Shown one piece after another: positions 1 through 9,290 of a stretch of DNA of 17,500 nt. Every line of letters begins with the position of its first letter. Positions within the stretch are counted from its first letter, which is position 1. Location: contig VIGQ01001450.1 in assembly GCA_009663005.1 (NCBI GenBank), positions 1 to 17,500 of the forward strand, written 5' to 3'. The stretch comes from Actinidia chinensis. Lineage: Eukaryota; Streptophyta; Magnoliopsida; Ericales; Actinidiaceae. The position numbers and the translations under genes are program-made. The notes beneath the pieces were generated by a model. The model had not been told where the DNA came from and did not search any database. It was given only the letters and a program-made list of their open reading frames with translations.

Positions 1-530
1 TATGATGGTAGACTCTCTATTTTTTGACAATTAAAATATACTTTAAGATCAATGATCCCTTTACTCTAATGCTGCCTTCAGCTTCATTATGAGCTTATAA
101 TTCTTTTCTAAAATCTATCATGAAGTAAGTTTCAGGTATTAAGAACTATCATTCATATTTTGAAATTAAAACACATGGGATAAGTGGCGTACCATATTGG
201 ACTTGTTTGGTCGAGCATTTCCCATTATTCTTCATGTCTATTTGATTTCCTTCCAGTTAGTTTCAAGGCCTTGAATAATGAACAATATAGATGCATATAT
301 TCCACAATCACCAAAAAATAAAAAACAGTCCATCATCCGTCCATAACAATTCTTAACTTAAAAATATCTAAACCCTAGTAAGAAAGCGAATAATCTTAAT
401 ATCCAACAAACACTTAAAAAAGAAGTTTAGCATATTTAAACAAGTATCAATGAGAGATCCTAATGCTAACTTTCAAAATTTGGACGAACTAAAACCTAAT
501 TTTTTCTCTTTCTCCCTCTTTTGTGGCGTT
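1..530. other. Unassigned flanking DNA
   Basis: AT-rich sequence with stops in all frames and no motif I recognise. It lies outside the left LTR of the copia element, so it may be the pre-insertion host locus. The last 40 bases (about 498-522) are a pyrimidine-rich tract directly before the small candidate exon at 537. No repeat shared with the rest of the window was noticed. Confidence 0.5.
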
Positions 531-536
531 ATCAAA

Positions 537-610
537 ATGGGAGAGACAAAGCATCAGACTTCTATGCAGATGGAGGAGAGGATGAGCGGAGATTTGAGGA
601 TGTTCAAAAG
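537..610 (+). other. Speculative small coding exon with GTAAGT splice donor
   Basis: Seen: an ATG at 537 opens 24 codons (MGETKHQTSMQMEERMSGDL, then RMFK) and runs into AAAAG|GTAAGT, a perfect plant 5' splice donor with the GT at 611-612. Upstream lies a CT-rich tract (about 498-522) of the kind common in plant 5' leaders. Past the donor the frame stops at once (TAA at 612-614), as expected if translation ends at the exon edge. Inference: this could be the first exon of a host gene whose first intron received the copia element at 684. Against it: the exon is only 74 bases, the protein is not recognised, no acceptor or second exon was found, and such a string can arise by chance. Confidence 0.18.
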
Positions 611-1005
611 GTAAGTTTGAGTCATATGCTAACTGGGCTATGAGATAGTCCATTCTGACGTTAGAATTGCAACATCGACAACGTGTTACTCCGATGGCAA
701 ACCATAGGACTGAATTGGTTTGCATTCAATTGAACTAATTAAATTAATACAATAATTTCTCTCAAATATAAGTACTCCTTAATTGAATACTTGCATAATT
801 ACTCCAAGAATGATAACAGATGTACATGAAAACTTATAATCCTAGTTGAATGATAATACGTCAGATCCTCTAGAGTTGATTTTCCTTCTCCTTTTGATCT
901 AACCAATATAGCCCAAGTTAATTTTGATTCAAAGGATTGGAAGATGAATGAAAAGAGTAAAATGATATAGAGCTTTCATTTATGTTTCCCACAACCCTAG
1001 GGTTG

Positions 1006-1013
1006 TATTTATA
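1006..1013 (-). promoter_or_regulatory. TATA box of the copia 3' LTR
   Basis: On the minus strand this reads TATAAATA, followed by a short CAACCCTAGGGTTGT palindrome. It lies about 330 bases before the LTR end at 684, so transcription starting some 30 bases downstream would define the R region. The same element is kept in the other LTR at 8990-8996. Confidence 0.6.
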
Positions 1014-1145
1014 CCACCAAATACTATCAAATAGGCCCGTGAAAAATGTAGATAGCCGTTGGAAATCATCAATCTGGACCATTGGGAATTTGAATTTGAC
1101 GCCCAGTATCTCTTTTTGCAATTTGCGGTCGGCAAAAACATAAAC

Positions 1146-1280
1146 TTCGGTCGATCCGAATTGAACATTCGAGATCGAACTTGAACTGAACTTCCAGTGG
1201 CCAAGTGCCATTGCTCTGATATTGAAAAATCTTCGGTCGCAAATCTTGTCACTTCGGGTCGGACCGAAAGTTTGGTTCGG
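1146..1280. promoter_or_regulatory. Cluster of TTCGG/CCGAA motifs in LTR U3
   Basis: TTCGG or its complement occurs at 1146-1150, 1156-1160, 1232-1236, 1253-1257, 1264-1268 and 1276-1280. Two pairs form interrupted dyads: TTCGGTCGATCCGAA at 1146-1160, and TTCGG with CCGAA at 1253-1268. The cluster lies about 130-270 bases upstream of the TATA box in the LTR's transcription direction, the right place for an enhancer. Members of the cluster recur in the other LTR. No binding factor is identified. Confidence 0.4.
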
Positions 1281-3137
1281 TAAAGTTTCCAATCGTCAGT
1301 TGTTCTGGCAGACTAGGCTTTCAGTAAAATGGCCTACTTCTTTCGTTACCTTAGAATATTTTGTACTTCCATTTGTTTCTTGGAAACTAGACTCAGGGCT
1401 ACAATTATATCATCGCAATCTTAATTTGAACCCATCATAATTGCAGAATTGACAGAAACTTTACTTTGACAGTGGGGTTTACCCCTCTTATGGTCGTAAC
1501 TTCTTTCATACTTTGAGTTTAAAGGCCAGAAATTAGATTTTTTTATTGGAAGCTAATTGTCGGGCTTGATTATAAGACTCAAATGTTTTCTATATTTTGA
1601 GTCTCTTAAACCATAGATAGGCCATCTGAGTCGAGCTCTATTTTTCTTGAGAATTCCTTCAACCTATTTCTTAGTCATATCCTTAAAATATTGAAACTTG
1701 TGGTAGGTCCAAAACAAGTTACTATACATGAGTGAATCCTTCATCAAGTCTATAGCATATTACAATCATTTATGACTTGTAGGAACAAATAGAATGATTT
1801 CTAACGAGAGATGACTTTGTTCACACGCCACTCTTGTGATTTGTGCATGTTTAAAGACTAATAACATTAAACAGTAAAGGAATAGCTATTCTATTATGAA
1901 ATCACACTTTGATCAGTCATTATACATTAATAAGACTGTGTGAATACTCTCAAATAAACTCAAGTAAGTATATATCAAATATGACTACTTGGTTGGTTTA
2001 ATCAATATTTGTAAAATATAGATTAGATATGCAAATCTAGTTCTTACTTGTTTATAAATCTTCCATTACTTACTTATTATGAATACCATAAAGTATACTT
2101 AGAGAAGTAATAAAAATAACTACTCACAACGTTGTATAAAACCAACTTGGCATAATAAGAGCCCGAATAGCGACATGGTGAGTGCTGAAACAATTCAAAC
2201 CTATCATATATTTTTTAGATTCAACTACAGTTACATCAAGCACGTATCAATATATATTTTAACTTAAGAACAAAGTTTCAAGTTAAAATTTAGTTATCAT
2301 ATGCAAATATAAGCATATTGACTTAAATTCAGAAAGCTATTTTTAAGAGAATGAAACATACAAGTTTGAAAAAATAGGATTTCAAGAATGCAACAATAAG
2401 TTCTCTAAGTAAATATATCATTTAAGCTGATAGAGAACTTGTGCAACTGTAGAGGGTAAAGTCTAAAACAAGGATGCATATATTATAGCATATATACAAT
2501 GTCAAGCAAAGTGTTCTAGTTTAGCAAATAAGATGTAAACATATAACCACATAGTTAAACTTGAGACTAATGAATTTCAAGTTTACTTAAAATCATATTA
2601 TGAAAGATTAGCATATGGACTTGAATAATGTGAAAATATATTTTCATGATAATGATCCATATAAGTGTAGAAAATAATTTTCATGAAATGTGTCCAAGTT
2701 TTCCAAGGACTACTTAGGCATGTGAGAACTGTCAATACAAAACCAATTGTCTAAATAGTAATACACACAATATCAAAGCACTAGACTAGTGTCCCCATGA
2801 TGTTCAATGGTTGATAGATATGTATTTTCCAAGTAAATGCATGCAACTCATGAATCAACTTCTATACACCAATTCAACACGCATGTATACAAGATTACAA
2901 GTATGAGTACAATCATGGATATTTGATGTGTGGCAAGCAAGTTCTCATGCCATGGATCTAGTGTTAATATGCATTGAAACTTAAATAATACTATTTGCGT
3001 ATAATGTATATAATTTATTTTGTATCAAATAATATCATGTTAAAATATCAATTTCAAGCATATACAATGATGCATCTAAAATCTTGATGCCATCAATCAT
3101 CCATCAAACATCCTCAAATAAACATTGATCCAACAAT

Positions 3138-3151
3138 CGCCGCCCTTTTTT
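3138..3151 (-). other. Polypurine tract next to the 3' LTR
   Basis: The minus strand reads AAAAAAGGGCGGCG followed by AT and the LTR start TGTTGG. Position and purine content match the plus-strand primer of copia elements, where an A-run followed by a G-run directly precedes the LTR. Two C bases interrupt the G-run, which looks like decay or base error. The junction at 11235 in the other LTR has no such tract, which fixes the element's orientation. Confidence 0.6.
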
Positions 3152-3546
3152 GATGCTGGCAAAATATGAAAGGATATGAGACACAAAATCATACTCTCAC
3201 ATATTAAGCAATCAATAATATAGCTAAAACTCTCACCAGCATTAATAAACGGATCGCGAAACTCCTAATGTTGTCTTCCTTTGACACATTAAAAATATTA
3301 CCCAAAAGTTAGAAAATTGAATTTTATTATAAACAAATCTCCAAAAATTAGAAAATTAATTTTAACAATCCCCCTTAGAATCTCATTTTAAATTGTTCTT
3401 CCTTTAAGATAACAGTTTTAAATTGTCCTTCTTTAAGATAACATCAAATGCATAAATCATGTATGCCCAATGATGTGTAGAGATCAATTTTTTATAATGA
3501 AATGCACCTAATTCTTCTATATCTCCAAGGGTTGAGTAAGCACAAA

Positions 3547-3660
3547 TGATACCAATCGTTCATGATACCAAATTTGATTCTGGACATAATTCTGATACCA
3601 TTGTACTGATTATAAGATGCGCTTATGTACCGAATAGTGGTACCTACCAAAGTGATACCA
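3547..3660 (+). repeat. Four copies of TGATACCA
   Basis: Exact TGATACCA occurs at 3547-3554, 3563-3570, 3593-3600 and 3653-3660. On the element's sense strand this is TGGTATCA, the first eight bases of the usual initiator-Met-tRNA primer-binding site. These copies lie near the 3' LTR, about 400-525 bases from the LTR edge at 3135 and far from the primer site at the other end. A fragment GCTCCCCCTAAG follows at 3666. Confidence 0.5.
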
Positions 3661-3955
3661 ATAGTTGCTCCCCCTAAGTTTGGTGCTGTTCCATTAGTGT
3701 GATGATCTATAGGTAATCCAACAATCAAACATCATACATATGAAAACAAATGAAGGAGATTTTAAAATTAATTTGGCAAAAATATATATCCCATTTCTCT
3801 CATTCACACTTACTGACATATAATAAGATACCAATTGATCAAAGTCCCTAGGAATGAATGCTAGTAATATAATATTAATTAACACTAGTAATTTTAAGTG
3901 AGACGTTTTTAACGATTTTTTCTTTTTTAAAAAAAATAAAAACATGTCTCATATT

Positions 3956-4019
3956 CTTTTCATGAAAAGAGGATTTTTATTAAAAATTATTTATGCTAAA
4001 AATAATTTTCATCCTCTTT
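3956..4019. repeat. Inverted repeat / hairpin
   Basis: CTTTTCATGAAAAG at 3956-3969 is a perfect 14-base palindrome. Overlapping it, AAAGAGGAT at 3966-3974 pairs with ATCCTCTTT at 4011-4019, and AAAATTATT pairs with AATAATTTT inside that, giving a bulged stem of about 18 pairs. A related but weaker palindrome (CTCTTTTCATTATAAGAG) lies near 4213. Function unknown. Confidence 0.45.
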
Positions 4020-4850
4020 GACAATTTCAATCAACTAGTGATATTTAAAAAAAATTTGCGAATGAAAAATATTCACTAGCTAAGGATAACAAATGAGTCA
4101 ACATGTTATACAGATATCAATTAAGCACAAAACATGTTAGAGAAGGACACTTTGACATGGGTGAATAAATTTAAAAGTATTTTGCATAAGACCCCCCATT
4201 CGACGTCTTAAACTCTTTTCATTATAAGAGGGTTTTTTAAACTTCATTCCGCAAGGGTTAGTTTTTAATCAAAATAAAACACAACTCCCTTTAGACATAT
4301 TTTTTGCACACTTAGATATCAATCAATTAATTGGAATATGTCATATCATGCTTGCTTCATCAATATTAGATTATGACAAAAAAACACATTAAGTATTTCT
4401 AGCATATATATCATAAGTACAATGTCTAAGCCAAACTCATACAAATTCCACGTAACAAATGTTCATCAAAAAGTAATCAGCAACGTAAAAATATTTTTTC
4501 ATTTGAAAATTACTTTTTACATGAAGAAGATAATTACGAGTGCATACATAATTCAATTAATTCATTTTATTTTCTTTGTGCATGCTTTACTTATCATATA
4601 ATACAAAACAGTGATATATACTCAATGATCACGATGTAATTCTAAAAATAAGCTAATCATCAAAAGAATACTACTATTACTACAAAAGATTTTAAGGAAT
4701 GCATGGAGTCATCATCTAGTAAGCTCATGTGAAGATTAGTAATGACGTATTCTAATAATGTCAATATAATACGGCAAGAATCATCATTTTTAATAACTCA
4801 TCATGAATAAGTAAGTAGTATATCTAAGTGATCACTAATTCATGAAGTTT

Positions 4851-5072
4851 TCAAAGATAAAATGAGAGTATAGAGAGTGCAAAGAGGTGTGTAGATGGTC
4901 TTTCATCATCTGAAATTTTTAGATTTGGCTGAGAAGAATGAGAGAGATAGTTTCTATAGAGTTTTCTTGTTGTCACAACTTTTCGGATTTTCCTTGTTCT
5001 CCTGCAAACAACTTGGTCGCATATTACGGGGTTGGCATATCTTTTCTCTAGAAAAGTCAAATTGAGTTCCAT
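4851..5072 (-). pseudogene. Possible fragment of copia integrase N-terminal region
   Basis: A 73-codon open stretch on the minus strand contains C-D-Q-V-V-C followed by a basic run and VVTTRKLYRN. The order (cysteine pair, basic stretch, then a threonine/arginine patch) is loosely like the zinc-binding and following segment of copia integrase, and the location between gag and the 3' LTR is right. No histidine pair or catalytic D-D-E residues are visible, and the resemblance depends on assuming several shifts. It may equally be a chance open frame in non-coding sequence. Confidence 0.2.
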
Positions 5073-5822
5073 TTTTTTGTGTATGAAAACAAGACTTGTA
5101 AGAATATTCCACCCATATAAATCTACATCATTGATAATTTCAATTCCGCAGTTTTTGACTTAAAGTTGACTGTTTTTCAATTTTTAAGATCAGCTATTAA
5201 GTTGTCAATTTTAGTTTGAAGTGTTGAATTTAACACTTCTCTACTATTTGTAAGCATAATTACAACAATGTAACTTGGTGAGGATCTACAACCTTGATTT
5301 TAAACATGTGTAAATCTTTTATTTTAAAATTACTGTTTATTTTTCTTTCACAATTGTACTATGTGAACTAGTTGACTTTAGAACTTTTCGAAATAATTTA
5401 TTTTTATATCAACTATTGTATATACTTTTATCTAAACAATTTTAAATATAACATTGTCTAACGTTGAATATCTTTTAAACATGTGTAACTTAATTTAAAA
5501 GCACTTTGTTTTTTTCTTAAAGGAGGTGAATTGAGTGAACTAGATCTTAATTATTTCAATTCTTGTATCATTTTATCAATCAATTCTGCCTTTAATCTTA
5601 GAACAACCATGTTTTATAATCATGTTGATTTAACAAGTGTGTTGTTTTTTCATTCAGGGTGTAACTAGTCGATTATTCTTTCAATTTCTAAGTTTATCAT
5701 CTATGTATGCAACGCTCAACTTAAAAAAACAAATTTGTTCAAGACTAAATTATTTTCTTAATATTGAATTGCATTGAACAATATATTTTTAATTATTCCA
5801 ATGCAATGTTTCATGGTACTAA
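5073..5822 (-). other. Unrecognised AT-rich copia interior
   Basis: No open frame of note and no recognisable domain on either strand. AAACATGTGTAAnT(C/T) occurs twice on the plus strand (near 5303 and 5478), each within an AT-rich setting, hinting at a short internal duplication. In a complete element, protease, integrase or reverse transcriptase would be expected hereabouts, so this part appears deleted, replaced or decayed beyond recognition. Confidence 0.35.
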
Positions 5823-5990
5823 CGGGAAGTGAAGTGGGGAAGGAAGTGGGAGGGGGAGGAGGCAGGCTAGGCGGAAGAGGGGGGGGGGGATGCCGGGGAG
5901 TGGGAGGGGGATGGAGGAGGAAGGGGAGGATGATTCCTGAGATGGGAGGGGGGGGTGGGTTGGGACTAGTTTATTAGGGGGGGGCGGATG
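5823..5990 (+). repeat. G-homopolymer island 1
   Basis: About 170 bases dominated by G on the plus strand inside AT-rich surroundings. Runs reach 11 G (5879-5889) and 8 G (5948-5955). GGG-A-G8-T-GGG-TT-GGG at 5944-5964 fits the classical four-run quadruplex pattern. The open frame across it encodes almost only Gly, Arg and Glu and is not a credible protein. It may be real low-complexity DNA or a base-calling or assembly artefact. Confidence 0.6.
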
Positions 5991-6806
5991 AAATCATTAT
6001 CATGAATTGTGCTCACGGAAGGTTGGTGTAGGGGGGAGATAAATGGATAATCACATAATACATGTATCCTCTATATCAACATAGCAAATTTATCATAAAT
6101 CACTTACCACATAAAGCATGATGATAGATGCCCCATAGTTATGATGTGATTAATATCGTCATTTTAAAAATTCATCATGATCATATAATATATTGCATAT
6201 ATGTAAGGTATTAAAACATGAATTGAACTAACACCTATTATCAATTATCTAACATCACCACTTAATAGTTATTCAAGATTAAGTAAGGGTATGTTAGAAT
6301 CATACCTTCACCTACCTATTTGGGATCTTGGCCCAAGTATTTTTCTCATTAAGCTCGTTGTAATAAAGAAAGGGTGGGTTTGTGGTCGGTTGAAGTGAGG
6401 GTGAGGGATGCACTCATTTGAATTTCTTCTTTCCTCAACCGTTTATGAAGAGTCTTGCCAATGTGGTCCCGAGGGTCCGTGGCTTCAATTTTCTCTTATT
6501 CTTTTTGTAGCATTTCCATCTTTTCCCTCTTAGATAAAACACTTATTAAGTATTTTTCCTCCTTCCTCCTTCTTTCTTCAAGCTCTTAGTTTCTCCCTTG
6601 AGTTATACACACTTGGATGCATTAATTCCTTTTAAGTCCTTGGTGTTTCTCTTCTTTGTAATTTTCACCTACAAAAATTGATTTTCTTTCCATACTCTTT
6701 ATTAATGTGGGGTCTTGTGTGTAAGCCTAACATCTCTTTATTAATATTATAATATTGTGTAAGCTATCCACAGAAAAAGATTGTTTCATACATTTTTTAT
6801 AATTTT
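5991..6806 (-). other. Unrecognised copia interior after the zinc knuckle
   Basis: This is where protease would follow gag on the minus strand. I could not find a D-S-G type catalytic motif in any frame. The part 6290-6800 is somewhat less AT-rich than its surroundings, and its minus strand is purine-rich at about 6520-6610. No function assigned. Confidence 0.35.
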
Positions 6807-8206
6807 CTTCTTATAGCGTATGTGTGTGCAATATGTCCATTTTCCCACATATGGCATACAAAATGAGATGCTAATGAATTTTCCCTCAAATTTATCGTTA
6901 GCAATCTCATTTATAGTAATTAAAAGACAAAACCTCCTTTAAATTTTTCTTTAAACCATATTTGTACCTTTTTTTCAAAAAAATATATTCATTTGAAATG
7001 GCAATTCCTTAAAATAGCATTTTTCAATTTTTTATGGCATCATTTTCATATTTTAAAATATTTGCAACAATCATTTTTAAAATTTTTAATTCAATATAGA
7101 ATCAAGTTTTTCTTTTAAAGATGATAATTCTTAGATTGTAATTTCCTTTGATTTACAAATAATTCCTCAAATGCAATCTAGCAATTCTCATATGGCATAT
7201 GATCATCCACAACGACCTCCGGCAAAGATCCATCCGGGGGGTACCAATAAAAGCAAGAAGACAGCGAACTGGGGGGAATACGGTAAAGGGGGACTGTGCA
7301 AGGGGGGTGCCGCGCACGGGGAGGGGGGAGGAGGAAAAAACAACACGACATAGAGAACGTCATTTTGAAAAAGCAAGAAGGAAAAAGGGGGGGAAGAGAG
7401 ATAATAGTCGGGGGGAAAGATTAGACTAAGGTAAGAGGGCAAACTGCCGTACTGAGTCATCTACAGGTGCGGACAAGACACACAGTCACCGCTCCACCTG
7501 TCTGACCTGGGGCTCATTGTATTTTCAGACTACAATATTGACATCAGAATAGAACACATTACTGAGGCCATTTTCATTTATATATAGCTTTCCTCCACAC
7601 ACTTGTCATGAGTCGAACGTCTTTAAAATGTACCAAATTTCCTTTGCTGTTATAAGGTCTCAACTCCGTGGTCTCTCCTCCCTCCCTTTCCTCCCTCCGC
7701 TTCTTTTTGTTAGTCTCAAAATCTATAATGCTCATGATTTTTTTTCTCTAACCAATCATACTTTACCCACAAAGCCTCATCCTGGAAAACAAAATATCAT
7801 GCTATAAGAAATTCATTTAGATTTTTAATTTTACATCATGCTCATATACTTTTTTCTTTTCATACTTTTTTTTTCTTTCTGATTTGTTCTCCACTTATCA
7901 TGAAGCTCCGACTTTTACTGAGTTTAATTCTTACTACCCACATGAGATTCAATAATCCCACGATACATCTTAGTTTCGATGGCAGTGGAAGTTAGATAAT
8001 TTAATTAGAATCATTCTTATCATATATAATCAGAATAATATCGCCACAATTTTAGATCATTTCATGGCTATGAATGAATAATCTCATTCTCCTAGCCTTT
8101 CCACTAAAAACCATAACTTTTGGCCTCAAACATTGGTTTACCTAAAAATCGATTTCGCTCTCACCCTCATCTCAAAAGCGAAGATTTTCCAATGAGCATT
8201 TGCCAT
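6807..8206 (-). pseudogene. gag: Copia gag remnant (UBN2-type start and CCHC knuckle)
   Basis: Gag would form the virus-like particle and bind element RNA. An ATG at 8206 (minus) lies 55 bases past the primer site and opens MANAHWKIFAFEMRVRAKS. From about 8145 down to 8060 the motif pieces P-M-F-E, K-S-Y-G-F, W-K and R-R-M-R-L-F-I-H-S-H-E appear in order but in different frames, matching the N-terminal block of copia gag. A lysine-rich, coil-like stretch with the piece LFVNQRKLQSKN lies at about 7090-7170. At 6807-6856 the nucleotides of a CCHC knuckle are legible across two frame shifts (in-frame piece ENGHIAHT). The spacing of about 1.4 kb from start to knuckle suits a copia gag. Many stops and shifts break it, and the middle is interrupted by the G-rich island at 7230-7430. 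Kind of element: fairly sure. Exact lineage: not sure. Confidence 0.55.
7230..7430 (+). repeat. G-homopolymer island 2 within gag
   Basis: Repeated runs of 4-7 G on the plus strand (for example at 7234-7240, 7271-7276, 7287-7291, 7300-7305, 7319-7329, 7387-7392 and 7410-7414) break an otherwise AT-rich gag remnant. Overlapping open frames on both strands (60-85 codons) exist only because the bias removes stop codons; they encode low-complexity Gly/Arg or Pro/Leu/Ser and should not be annotated as genes. Confidence 0.55.
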
Positions 8207-8260
8207 AGATCTCTCCTAAACAACGTTTAAGTTCCAAAATTTCATAACAGGAACGCCCTA

Positions 8261-8272
8261 CATCTGATACAA
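8261..8272 (-). other. Degraded primer-binding site of the copia element
   Basis: The minus strand reads TTGTATCAGATG one base after the 5' LTR end (AAACA). It agrees with the usual initiator-Met-tRNA complement TGGTATCAGAGC at nine of twelve positions, including the core GTATCAGA. Its location between LTR end and gag start is right. A second look-alike, AGGTATCA, lies inside the LTR near 8396-8403. Confidence 0.5.
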
Positions 8273-8989
8273 TTGTTTACTTAATACTCCGTATGACAAA
8301 CCACGAGAGGGGCATTGAAATTAGATTTAGCCAACTAAAAAATTGATACATTAAAATTATACACACAATCTAATTTTCCAATCATAATTACTCCCTTAAT
8401 GATACCTGGCAATGATATAATGATGAAATAAATCAAAAATAATATACCCGTACAAGTAGAAACAATGCACTGCGGAAGTTTAAAAAAGGAAGTTTAAACA
8501 GAATCGAAAAGTGCAAACAAAATATTTATATTATAAAGGGTTTTCGTGCCAATCCTTTCCTCACGTCCCTCTTCTCGCCCTGTCCTCTCCTGTTGTCTTC
8601 ATCTATTCCCTCGTCGCTTCCCCTCTGGTCCGTTTTTCTTGACAAACTTTACACCCTAGAGCAACCTGTAGTCCATCAAGAGATTCCCTCCATCGGAATA
8701 CAAACACTGAACCTTCTAGTCCTTCAAGAGAACCCTCTCTGGTATAAAACAATATACACTCAGGTGCTCACTCATCAAGAATGTCAAAATACACCCTTTT
8801 TACCCAAATTAAACTCATCATAACTACTCTTTTTAATGATCCCTCCACTCACACTCATCTTAGAGTGATTTTTCCACTCTTTTGAATCTAATAAATTAGC
8901 CCAAGTATCTGATCAAAGGATTGGAAATGAATGAAGGAGTAAAAATGATATAGAGCACTTCTATTATGTCCCATAAACCCCAAGGGTTG

Positions 8990-8996
8990 TATTTAT
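8990..8996 (-). promoter_or_regulatory. TATA box of the copia 5' LTR
   Basis: The minus strand reads ATAAATA at the position matching TATAAATA in the other LTR (1006-1013), again followed by a CAACCCTTGGGGTT-type palindrome. In an active element this copy would drive the genomic transcript through the interior toward lower coordinates. Confidence 0.5.
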
Positions 8997-9140
8997 CCAA
9001 TCCCATCAATATGCCCATTGAAAAAGGTATATACGTTGGGAATCCAATCTGGACCATTTGGAATTTGCATTTTGAATCGCCCAGATCTGTTTTTGCAAAT
9101 TAATTGTTCGTCAAAACATAAACTTAACTTTTATTCCTTC

Positions 9141-9290
9141 TTCGGTCGAACGAAGTTGAACTTTGGTCGACTTAACTGAAACTTCCAAGTAGAGCCAAAG
9201 CTGCAATTGCTCTATTTTCAGAAACTTCGTGTCCGAAATCTTGTCACCTTTTGGTTCTGACCGAAGTACGGTTTCATACAAAGTTCGGTC
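9141..9290. promoter_or_regulatory. TTCGGTC/CCGAA cluster, 5' LTR copy
   Basis: TTCGGTC at 9141-9147 and 9284-9290 and CCGAA at 9261-9265 match positions in the other LTR's cluster at 1146-1280. Fewer members survive here, and the first dyad has become TTCGGTCGAACGAAG. The location is about 145-295 bases upstream of the TATA box in the direction of transcription. Confidence 0.35.

Larger units (their letters stand above)
684..3135 (-). repeat. 3' LTR of the copia element (shorter copy)
   Basis: This aligns along most of its length with 8274-11235. Clear shared landmarks are the promoter-side block from about 877 to 1440 (matching about 8867-9500), the stretch around 2030-2200 (matching 10110-10260), the block 2560-2780 (matching 10660-10860) and the terminal part ending GATCCAACA. 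The start at 684 is chosen because TGTTACTCCGATGGCAAACC resembles TACTCCGTATGACAAACC near 8288. The 684-850 part is weaker than the rest. Relative to the other LTR it lacks roughly 450-500 bp near 845-875. Differences between the two copies are dominated by short insertions and deletions. Confidence 0.75.
3152..4850 (-). other. Non-coding 3' part of the copia interior
   Basis: Stops are frequent in all frames and no pol domain was recognised. The longest minus-strand open stretches here (78 and 83 codons, around 3492-3728 and 3694-3945) show no familiar motif. A long untranslated section between pol and the 3' LTR is usual in some copia groups, and this may be one. It contains the TGATACCA cluster and the hairpin listed separately. 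Confidence 0.4.

Noticed and set aside
863..876. GATCCTCTAGAGT resembles a cloning-vector polylinker (BamHI-XbaI-SalI order).
   Set aside because: The match is only about 13 bases, the next base breaks the SalI site, no other vector sequence flanks it, and the second LTR has related sequence (TCTTAGAGTGATTT) at the matching place.
1212..1221. GCTCTGATAT, similar to the reverse complement of a Met-tRNA primer site.
   Set aside because: It is inside the LTR, more than 500 bases from either LTR edge, and the matching place in the other LTR reads GCTCTATTTT.
918..1292. Open frames of 124 and 90 codons on the minus strand.
   Set aside because: They lie in the U3/R part of the LTR across the TATA box, have no recognisable motif, and are not maintained in the other LTR.
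5774..5977. Glycine/arginine-rich open frame of 67 codons.
   Set aside because: It is produced by the G-homopolymer island, which removes stop codons; no real protein family is suggested.
7171..7460. Four overlapping open frames (60-85 codons) on both strands.
   Set aside because: Overlap on both strands and low-complexity translation show they come from the second G-rich island.
8593..8823. 76-codon plus-strand open frame in the longer LTR.
   Set aside because: It is antisense to the element, lies in the U5-like block, and has no motif.
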